In this document: one piece after another, positions 57,655 through 64,000 of the stretch
Numbering within the stretch: position 1 is the stretch's first letter
Layout: each line of letters starts with the position of its first letter
NCBI RefSeq assembly: GCF_003050785.1
Contig: NZ_QAOH01000008.1
Location: 62,001 to 126,000, forward strand
From: Celeribacter persicus
GTDB taxonomy: Bacteria > Pseudomonadota > Alphaproteobacteria > Rhodobacterales > Rhodobacteraceae
DNA length: 64,000 nucleotides
Direction of reading: 5' to 3'
Position numbers and translations under genes: made by a program
Notes under the pieces: generated by a model
Told to the model about the DNA's origin: nothing
Database searches by the model: none
What the model saw: the letters and a program-made list of their open reading frames with translations, nothing else

Positions 57655-58812
57655 ATGTTCGGACTGAAACTCTCTCATATCGTCGCGGGCGCGGTCGCCG
57701 TGCTTCTGGGCTATACCAGCAGCGCGGCGATCATCTTTCAGGCCATCGACACGCTCGGCGCGACACAGGCCGAGGCGAACAGTTGGATGCTGGTGCTGGG
57801 GCTCGGTATGGGACTGTCGACCCTGATCCTTGCGTTGCGCTACCGGATGCCGATCCTCACGGCCTGGTCGACACCGGGGGCGGCGCTTCTGGCGGTCAGC
57901 CTTGCGGGGGTGTCTGTGCCCGAGGCCATCGGTGCCTTTGTCTTTTGTGCCGTGCTTCTGACCCTGACCGGCGTCACCGGCTGGTTCGAGAAAATCTCCC
58001 ATCTGATCCCCGAGGCCATCGGCAATGCCATGCTCGCGGGCATCCTGTTCCGTTTCGGTCTCGGCGTGTTTGCGTCGATGGAGGAGAACCTGCCGCTGGT
58101 GATCTCCATGTGCGCCACTTATCTCGCCGGGCGGCGGTTCTTTGCGCGCTTCGCCATTCCGGCGGTGCTTCTGGTCGGGGTCGTGTTCTGTGCCCTCACG
58201 GGGGCGTTCGACACCAGTCAGCATGTGGCCTTCGAGATCGCGAAACCGGTCTTTGTCATGCCGGAGTTCTCGCTGGCCGTGCTGATCGGGGTGGGGGTGC
58301 CGCTTTATATCGTCACCATGAGCTCGCAAAACGTCCCCGGCGTGGTGACGCTCAAGGCCGCGGGTTACGCGCCGCCGGTCTCAAACGCGATCACGGTGAC
58401 GGGGCTGACCTCCCTGATCCTCGCCCCCTTCGGCGGCTATGCCTTCAACCTCGCGGCCATCACGGCAGCCATCGTTGCCGGACCCGAGGCGGATGAGAAC
58501 CCGGTGACGCGCTACAAGGCCGCCGTGGCGACCGGTGTGATCTATTGCATCGTGGGGCTTCTGGGGGCGGCGGTGATCGGTCTGTTCCTGATCGCGCCGA
58601 AAGCTTTGGTGGTCACTGTCGCGGGGCTGGCACTTTTGAACACGATCTCCGCCAGCCTCACAGCGGCGCTCAGGGAGCCGGATCAGCGCGAGGCCGGTCT
58701 TGTCACCTTCATGACCACAGTTTCGGGGATCACATTCCTTGGCATCGGCGCGCCGCTCTGGGCGTTGATCTTTGGCGGGCTGACATCCTTGGTGCTGACA
58801 CGCAAGACATGA
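57655..58812 (+). CDS. benE: BenE family benzoate/H+ symporter
   Basis: A 385-residue membrane protein with about 12 helices, of the BenE family: SHIVAGAVAVLLGYTSSAAIIFQAI at the start, PILTAWSTPGAALLAVSLAG (about 61-80) and LILAPFGGYAFNLAAITAAIVAGPEA (about 255-280), conserved family motifs. BenE imports benzoate, but distant members may move other aromatics or purines. ATG 57655 follows GGAAAGG at 6 nt; ATG 57640 is weaker. No benzoate-degradation gene is nearby, so the substrate is open. Likely repressed by the divergent XRE-cupin protein. Confidence 0.92.
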   Translation: MFGLKLSHIVAGAVAVLLGYTSSAAIIFQAIDTLGATQAEANSWMLVLGLGMGLSTLILALRYRMPILTAWSTPGAALLAVSLAGVSVPEAIGAFVFCAVLLTLTGVTGWFEKISHLIPEAIGNAMLAGILFRFGLGVFASMEENLPLVISMCATYLAGRRFFARFAIPAVLLVGVVFCALTGAFDTSQHVAFEIAKPVFVMPEFSLAVLIGVGVPLYIVTMSSQNVPGVVTLKAAGYAPPVSNAITVTGLTSLILAPFGGYAFNLAAITAAIVAGPEADENPVTRYKAAVATGVIYCIVGLLGAAVIGLFLIAPKALVVTVAGLALLNTISASLTAALREPDQREAGLVTFMTTVSGITFLGIGAPLWALIFGGLTSLVLTRKT

Positions 58813-58813
58813 A

Positions 58814-58952
58814 AAAAGCCCCGCTTAAAGCGTCCTGCCTTTAACCTGAGACATCAGATAAAGGCAGGGCGCGTGCAACGTTCGTATGATGCACGGCGTT
58901 CGGCCAAAAGCTGTGCTTCAGTTTTTTGGTCGAACGCTTTAGCGGGGCTTTT
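58814..58952. repeat. Nested, branched inverted-repeat element
   Basis: An outer stem, AAAAGCCCCGCTTAAAGCGT (58814-58833) with ACGCTTTAGCGGGGCTTTT (58934-58952), encloses three hairpins: CCTGCCTTTA/TAAAGGCAGG (58834-58843 and 58859-58868, with an inner CTGA-GACA-TCAG), CGTGCA/TGCACG (58872-58877 and 58890-58895) and GTTCGGCCAAAA/TTTTGGTCGAAC (58898-58909 and 58924-58935). The whole makes a cloverleaf-like fold. The outer stem with A- and T-runs is a bidirectional terminator for benE and pyc; the inner part may be a small element inserted into it or a stable RNA. Confidence 0.6.
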
Positions 58953-58971
58953 CCTTTTATCGTTCTAAGTC

Positions 58972-61900
58972 TCACTCGAACTCGACCAGCAAATCCTTGG
59001 CGTCGATCTGACTGCCCGGGGTGACGTGGATCGCCTTGACCGTGCCGTCCTGATCGGAGGTGATCGAGGTTTCCATCTTCATCGCCTCGATGGTCAGGAG
59101 CACATCGCCCTTCTTCACCGTCTGGCCGGTCGTGACCGCAACCGTGGCGACAACGCCCGGCATCGGCGCGCCGATGTGTTTCGGGTTGCCGACCTCGGCC
59201 TTCGGGTTCGCCTTGACGGAGGCGACGGCGGAGCGGTCCTTGATCCGCACCGTGCGCGGTTGGCCGTTCAGTTCGAAGAACAGTTTCACCTCGCCCGTCT
59301 CGGTGATGTCGGAGATCGCCTGACAGCGGATTTCAAGCGTTACGCCGGGGTCGATGGTGGCGGAAATCTCCTCGCCCTCTTCCATGCCGTAGAAGAAGTT
59401 CTTGGTCGGCAGGGTGCGCACCGGCCCGTATTGTTCGTGGCGGGTGACGTAATCGGTGAAGACTTTCGGGTACATCAGGTAGCCGTTGAAATCCTCGTCG
59501 TCGAACTCGACATCCGGGAACTTCGCGGCAAGTTCGGCGCGCAGCGCGTCGAAATCGGCGGGTTTGAGGTGTTTGCCCGGACGTTCGAGATTGGGTTTCT
59601 CCTTGCCCAGCACTTTCTTGACGATGGTGTCGGGGAAACCGCCCGGCGGCTGGCCGAGATTGCCGCGCATCATGTCGATCACGGAATCCGGGAAGGCCAC
59701 ATCGACCTTCGGGTCCTCGACCTGCGCGCGGGTGAGGCCTTGCGACACCATCATCAGTGCCATGTCACCCACGACCTTGGACGAGGGCGTCACTTTCACG
59801 ATATCGCCGAACATCATGTTCACATCGGCATAGGCTTGCGCCACCTCATGCCAGCGCTCTTCGAGACCCAGAGAACGGGCCTGCGCCTTGAGATTGGTGA
59901 ACTGACCGCCCGGCATTTCGTGCAGGTAGACCTCGGAGGCGGGGGCCTGAAGGCTCGATTCAAAGGCTGCGTAATGGGCGCGCACGGCCTCCCAATAGTT
60001 CGACATTTCCCGGATCGCGCCGACATTGAGCCCGGTATTGCGCTCGTGGAAGCGCAGCGCTTCGACGATGGAGCCAAGCGTCGGCTGGGAGGTGTTGCCG
60101 GAGAGCGAATCCATCGCCGCGTCCACCGCATCGACACCGGCCTCGGCCGCCGCCAAAACGGTCGCGATGGCGGCACCCGAGGTGTCATGGGTGTGGAAAT
60201 GGATCGGCAGGCCGACCTCTTCCTTGAGCGCCTTGACGAGCATCCCTGCCTGTGTCGGTTTCAACAGGCCCGCCATATCCTTGAGGCCCAGCACATGCGC
60301 GCCTGCAGCCTCAAGTTCCTTGGCCATTTTGACATAGTAGTCGAGCGTGTATTTCGGTCGTGTCGGGTCCAGAAGATCGCCGGTATAGCAGATTGTGCCC
60401 TCACAGACCTTGCCGGATTCAATGACCGCATCCATTGCGACGCGCATGTTCTCGACCCAGTTGAGACTGTCGAAGACGCGGAACACATCGACGCCGGTCT
60501 CGGCGGCCTGGCGCACAAATTCCTGCACCACATTGTCGGGGTAGTTGGTGTAGCCCACGCCGTTCGAGGCGCGCAAAAGCATTTGCGTCATGATGTTCGG
60601 CATGCGCTCGCGAATGTCGCGCAGGCGTTGCCAGGGGCATTCCTGCAAGAAGCGGTAAGCCACATCGAACGTCGCCCCGCCCCAGCATTCGACGGAGAAC
60701 AGCTCCGACAGGTTCGCCGCATAGGCGGGGGCGGCGTTGATCATGTCGATCGACCGCATCCGGGTCGCCAGAAGCGACTGGTGTCCGTCGCGCATCGTGG
60801 TGTCGGTGATCAGCAGTTTCTTTTGCCCGAGCATCCAGTCCGCCACCGCCTGTGCACCGTGCTCATCAAGCAATTGCCGCGTGCCCATGGGCGGGTTTTC
60901 CGCCCTGAGTTTCGGCACCACGGGTTTGCGGGCATCTGCGGCGGGTTTGGCGCGACCCAACGTCTCCGGGTGGCCGTTCACCGTGATCTCGGCGAGATAG
61001 GTCAGGATTTTCGTCGCCCGGTCGCGGCGCTGTTTGAAGTCGAAAAGCTCGGGCGTCGTGTCGATGAATTTCGTGGTGTACTCGTTCGACAGGAACGTGG
61101 GGTGTTTGAGCAGGTTTTCGACAAAGGCAATGTTGGTCTGCACGCCCCGGATGCGGAATTCGCGCAACGCCCGGTCCATGCGGGCAATCGCGGCTTCGGG
61201 CGTGCGCGCCCAGGCGGTCACTTTTGTGAGCAGGCTGTCGTAATAGCGCGTGATCACAGCCCCCGAATAGGCTGTGCCGCCATCGAGACGAATACCCATG
61301 CCGGTTGCGGAGCGATAGGTGGTGATCCGGCCATAGTCGGGGATGAAATTGTTCGTCGGGTCCTCGGTCGTCACACGACATTGCAACGCATGGCCGTCGA
61401 GCTTGACGTCATACTGGCTGGCGACGCCTGTCGCTTCCATGAGGCTCTTGCCCTCGGCAATCAGGATTTGCGCCCGAACGATGTCGATGCCGGTGACCTC
61501 CTCGGTCACCGTATGCTCCACCTGCACGCGGGGGTTCACCTCGATGAAGTAGAACTTGCCGCTTTCCATATCCATCAGGAATTCGACGGTGCCCGCGCAT
61601 TCGTAATTCACATGCTCACAGATGCGCTTGCCGAGGTGACAGAGCTCTTCGCGCTGCGCAGGCGAGAGATAGGGGGCAGGGGCGCGCTCGACAACTTTCT
61701 GATTGCGGCGCTGTACGGAGCAATCGCGCTCGTAGAGATGGTAGATATGGCCGTGCTGGTCGCCGAGGATTTGCACCTCGACGTGACGCGCCTTGATGAT
61801 CATCTTCTCCAGATAGCCCTCGCCATTGCCGAATGCGGCTTCGGCCTCGCGGCGGCCTTCCCTGACCTTTTCCTCAAGCTCTTCGGCGTTCATGATCGGC

Positions 61901-62415
61901 CGCATCCCGCGCCCGCCGCCGCCCCAGGAGGCCTTGAGCATCAGCGGGAAGCCAATCTCGGCAGCTTCCTTGCGGATCGCGTCGAAATCGTCGCCAAGCA
62001 CTTCGGTCGCCGGGATCACCGGCACGCCCGCCTCGATCGCCACCTTGCGTGCAGAAGCCTTGTCGCCCAACTGCCGCATGGTCTTGGCCTTCGGGCCGAT
62101 GAAGGTGATGCCCGCCTCGGTGCAGGCATCGACGAAATCGGGGTTCTCGGAGAGGAGGCCATAGCCCGGGTGGATTGCATCGGCGCCCGAAAGCTTCGCC
62201 ACCCGGATGATCTCCGGGATCGAAAGATAGGCGGCCACCGGCCCCATGCCTTCGCCGATCTTATAGGCCTCGTCCGCCTTGAAACGGTGCAGCGAAAGCT
62301 TGTCCTCTTCGGCATAGATCGCGACGGTACGCTTGCCCAACTCGTTGGCGGCGCGCATCACCCGGATGGCGATCTCTCCCCGGTTTGCGATCAGAACTTT
62401 TTGAAAATCGGCCAT
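58972..62415 (-). CDS. pyc: Pyruvate carboxylase
   Basis: Pyruvate carboxylase makes oxaloacetate from pyruvate, bicarbonate and ATP to refill the TCA cycle. The single 1147-residue chain has the biotin carboxylase part first (KVLIANRGEIAIRVMRAANELGKR; ATP-grasp with KASWGGGGRGMR near 165; FIEVNPRVQVEHTVTEEVTG near 295), the carboxyltransferase (LLITDTTMRDGHQSLLATR, near 545), the allosteric/PC tetramerization part, and a biotinyl domain at the end with IEAMKMETSI (A-M-K-M lysine). It has a GAGGGGAAG ribosome binding site. Upstream lie TTTGCAAA-type repeats. Confidence 0.97.
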   Translation of the reverse strand: MADFQKVLIANRGEIAIRVMRAANELGKRTVAIYAEEDKLSLHRFKADEAYKIGEGMGPVAAYLSIPEIIRVAKLSGADAIHPGYGLLSENPDFVDACTEAGITFIGPKAKTMRQLGDKASARKVAIEAGVPVIPATEVLGDDFDAIRKEAAEIGFPLMLKASWGGGGRGMRPIMNAEELEEKVREGRREAEAAFGNGEGYLEKMIIKARHVEVQILGDQHGHIYHLYERDCSVQRRNQKVVERAPAPYLSPAQREELCHLGKRICEHVNYECAGTVEFLMDMESGKFYFIEVNPRVQVEHTVTEEVTGIDIVRAQILIAEGKSLMEATGVASQYDVKLDGHALQCRVTTEDPTNNFIPDYGRITTYRSATGMGIRLDGGTAYSGAVITRYYDSLLTKVTAWARTPEAAIARMDRALREFRIRGVQTNIAFVENLLKHPTFLSNEYTTKFIDTTPELFDFKQRRDRATKILTYLAEITVNGHPETLGRAKPAADARKPVVPKLRAENPPMGTRQLLDEHGAQAVADWMLGQKKLLITDTTMRDGHQSLLATRMRSIDMINAAPAYAANLSELFSVECWGGATFDVAYRFLQECPWQRLRDIRERMPNIMTQMLLRASNGVGYTNYPDNVVQEFVRQAAETGVDVFRVFDSLNWVENMRVAMDAVIESGKVCEGTICYTGDLLDPTRPKYTLDYYVKMAKELEAAGAHVLGLKDMAGLLKPTQAGMLVKALKEEVGLPIHFHTHDTSGAAIATVLAAAEAGVDAVDAAMDSLSGNTSQPTLGSIVEALRFHERNTGLNVGAIREMSNYWEAVRAHYAAFESSLQAPASEVYLHEMPGGQFTNLKAQARSLGLEERWHEVAQAYADVNMMFGDIVKVTPSSKVVGDMALMMVSQGLTRAQVEDPKVDVAFPDSVIDMMRGNLGQPPGGFPDTIVKKVLGKEKPNLERPGKHLKPADFDALRAELAAKFPDVEFDDEDFNGYLMYPKVFTDYVTRHEQYGPVRTLPTKNFFYGMEEGEEISATIDPGVTLEIRCQAISDITETGEVKLFFELNGQPRTVRIKDRSAVASVKANPKAEVGNPKHIGAPMPGVVATVAVTTGQTVKKGDVLLTIEAMKMETSITSDQDGTVKAIHVTPGSQIDAKDLLVEFE

Positions 62416-62564
62416 GGCAAGCTTCCCCTCTTGCTGCTTTTCCCATCAGGTTAGGGATTTCTGCGGTGCAGTAAATCCCCAAATCCCCGGAATGGACCGG
62501 TTATGGCTGAGATGGGTGAAAAGAAAAACCGATTTTTTGACGCAGCTCTGTAATGACAGGGAAA

Positions 62565-62635
62565 TTTGCATGATTTGCAAATCAAATTCAGTTCCTTAGC
62601 AAAGGTGTTTTGCCGAGATGGGGGGCTTTGCAAAG
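62565..62635. promoter_or_regulatory. TTTGCAAA-type sites upstream of pyc
   Basis: A perfect palindrome GATTTGCAAATC (62572-62583) is preceded by TTTGCATG (62565-62572) and followed by CTTAGCAAAG (62595-62604) and CTTTGCAAAG (62626-62635). TTTGCAAA is the half-site of ScfR-type regulators (PccR/MccR/RamB) that sense short-chain acyl-CoA in Rhodobacter. The sites lie 150-220 nt from the pyc start, in its AT-rich upstream region. Confidence 0.5.
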
Positions 62636-62650
62636 GCTTTCGCCGGAGAA

Positions 62651-64000
62651 TCACCCCTCCGAGGCATGTCCTGCGGCACTGCGCGAGCGCAATGGAATTT
62701 CCTTGAGGAACAGAGCGAGTGCGAGGCCACAGAGCGCAAGTCCCGCCGCGATCCAGTAGACCGGGTGCAGGGCACTGGAGATCGTGTTGCCGATCAGCGC
62801 GCGCGTGGCCTCGGGAAGTTGGGCAAGCACCTGTGGACCGAGTTCCGTGACATTGGACAGGCCTTCGACATGAGCCTCTCCCATCAGCGCGGTCATGCGG
62901 CTGGCAAACAGCGCGCCGAACAAAGCCACAGCGATGGAGGCCCCCACCTGGCGGAACATCAGCCCGGCTGCGGTGGCAGTGCCGATCTGATGGCGATGAA
63001 CGGCGTTCTGCACGGCGGTGGTTGTCACCGGGAAAATGCAGCCCATCCCCATGCCAAGCCCGGCGAGCGACAACCAGAGCGACCATGGGGCCATCTCCGG
63101 TGACAGGCGCGTGAGCGACAAAAGCGAGAGGGTCGCGAAGGTCAGACCAATGACCGGCAGGAAACGATAGCGCCCTGTGCGGCTCATGTATTGGCCGGAG
63201 ACGGTGGAGGCGGCGAGGATGCCGAAGGTCATCGGAATGAGTTGCAGTCCCGATTGCGTGGCGCTCGCCCCCTTGGCCATTTGCAGGAAGACCGGGATGA
63301 AGGTCAGCGCCCCGAACATCAGCGCGCCGGAGACAAAGGAAATCGCGGAAGAGATGGTGAAGACATTCATCTTGAAAAGCCCGATGGGCAGGATCGGCTC
63401 GGAGGCTTTCTGTTCGATCAGGACAAAGCCGAGGGTCGAGGCAAAAAACAGTGTGATCAGTGTCAGCCCGATGGGAGAGCTCAGGGCGAACTCCTTGCCG
63501 CCCAGAGCGGTGAGCAGCACGATGGACGACAGCGACAGGGTGAGCGCCAGAGCGCCCGCGTAGTCGATCTTGTGTCCGACGCGCTCCGGGTGAGCCTTGA
63601 AGCCGAAGATGAAGCCCGCGAGCGCCAGCGCGCCAAAGGGCAGGTTGATGAAGAAGATCCAGTGCCAGGACAGTGCATCGACAAACCAGCCGCCCAGAAG
63701 CGGACCGGCGACGGAGGACACACCGAAGACACCCGCAAAAACGCCTTGCACCTTGCCGCGTTCCTTCGGCGGAATCACGTCGCCGATGATCGAGAGCGCA
63801 AGGACGAACAGCCCGCCGCCGCCAAGGCCCTGAAGCGCGCGGGCCGCGATGAGGAAGCCCATGGAGCCGGAAAGGCCGCAAAGTACGGAGCCGGTGAGAA
63901 ACACCGTCACCGAGAAGATCACCACATTGCGCCGCCCATAGAGATCGCCAAGCTTACCGTAAAGCGGCGCGACCACGGTGGAGGCGAGGATATAGGCCGT
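62651..64000 (-). CDS. DHA2-type MFS transporter, 5'-truncated by window edge
   Basis: A major facilitator of the DHA2 (14-helix, EmrB-like) group; the first codons lie beyond the window (the frame stays open to 64000). Visible signs: TAYILASTVVAPLYGKLGDLYGRRNV (motif A, G-x-L-x-D-x-x-G-R-R), GRALQGLGGGGLF-like RALQGLGGGGLFVL (motif B), and VAGPLLGGWFVDALSWHWIFFINLPFG (motif C with the W-x-W-I-F-x-I-N-x-P-x-G signature). Such proteins export drugs or other small molecules with protons. Its 3' end lies 16 nt from the last TTTGCAAA-type site upstream of pyc. Confidence 0.92.
   Translation of the reverse strand, partial: TAYILASTVVAPLYGKLGDLYGRRNVVIFSVTVFLTGSVLCGLSGSMGFLIAARALQGLGGGGLFVLALSIIGDVIPPKERGKVQGVFAGVFGVSSVAGPLLGGWFVDALSWHWIFFINLPFGALALAGFIFGFKAHPERVGHKIDYAGALALTLSLSSIVLLTALGGKEFALSSPIGLTLITLFFASTLGFVLIEQKASEPILPIGLFKMNVFTISSAISFVSGALMFGALTFIPVFLQMAKGASATQSGLQLIPMTFGILAASTVSGQYMSRTGRYRFLPVIGLTFATLSLLSLTRLSPEMAPWSLWLSLAGLGMGMGCIFPVTTTAVQNAVHRHQIGTATAAGLMFRQVGASIAVALFGALFASRMTALMGEAHVEGLSNVTELGPQVLAQLPEATRALIGNTISSALHPVYWIAAGLALCGLALALFLKEIPLRSRSAAGHASEG

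Noticed and set aside
59026-62454. 1142-codon open frame antisense to pyruvate carboxylase
   Set aside because: Exactly mirrors pyc, low-complexity His/Arg/Leu-rich translation, no domain; antisense shadow.
1-64000. CRISPR arrays, insertion sequences, prophage, integrase genes
   Set aside because: No regularly spaced repeats and no transposase, integrase, capsid or Cas motifs were seen on either strand.

Overview
This 64 kb window reads as an ordinary, gene-dense chromosomal segment of an alphaproteobacterium of the order Rhodobacterales (Rhodobacteraceae / Roseobacter group). The basis is the protein families and their neighbourhoods: dnaG-rpoD, nrdR-ribD, a riboflavin operon ending in nusB, HlyU, MmcB, CarD next to a Suv3-like helicase/S4/FdxA run, a single-chain pyruvate carboxylase, and a tRNA-His with A73 and no G-1. 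GC is high (about 60 percent by eye) and codon use is uniform, except for the gene at 5183-5560 and the stretch at 47.5-48.9 kb. No insertion sequence, prophage, CRISPR array or rRNA operon was seen.

Layout. 1-9 kb: the 5' end of a TadG-like pilus protein, DNA primase, the housekeeping sigma factor RpoD, a low-GC orphan gene directly behind it, HlyU, a divergent HxlR regulator/NmrA-type oxidoreductase pair, two exported proteins and YjbQ. 9-19 kb: nrdR-ribD, a capsule export group on the minus strand (kpsS, kpsD-like, kpsC), then ribE, an unknown gene, ribB(X), ribH and nusB. 19-25 kb: a structured RNA, MmcB, a MarR-GNAT regulator, tRNA-His, RluD, sigma-32 and a Gfo/Idh oxidoreductase. 25-37 kb: an RNA-rich intergenic region, a lipase, a dipeptidase, PepF, a lysophospholipase-like hydrolase with an SCP2 protein, then TPR protein, Suv3-like helicase, S4 protein, FdxA and CarD. 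37-45 kb: divergent cobS/cobT, a KefB-type antiporter, and a 1004-residue bitopic protein joining a PilM/GspL-like N-terminus to a PilP/GspC-like C-terminus. 45-50 kb: small exported and hydrolase genes, a compositionally odd stretch beside tRNA-Tyr, rlmB and a cluster of small-RNA-like hairpins. 50-55 kb: the hisB-hisH-hisA-hisF-hisE cluster, interrupted by an inverted DUF2147 gene, and two tRNA-Gly genes. 55-64 kb: a sulfide:quinone-reductase-like flavoprotein, MAPEG protein, XRE-cupin regulator divergent from benE, a nested inverted-repeat element, pyruvate carboxylase and a truncated DHA2-type MFS exporter.

How the parts fit. Most genes serve replication and transcription (dnaG, rpoD, rpoH, nusB, carD), cofactor synthesis (rib genes, cobS/cobT) and histidine synthesis. 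The more informative signals are regulatory: perfect operators in divergent promoters (HxlR, MarR-GNAT, XRE-benE), three GANTC sites before rpoD, TTTGCAAA-type sites before pyc, and several non-coding stretches with strong nested hairpins (18.7, 19.3, 25.5, 50.0, 58.9 kb) that look like RNAs or structured DNA elements. No complete novel defence or mobile system is evident. The best candidates for something undescribed are the PilM/PilP-like fusion, the 58.8-58.95 kb branched element, the 25.4-25.75 kb RNA region, and the small-RNA cluster before 50248. All functional statements rest on reading the sequence and on knowledge of families; no database search was run.
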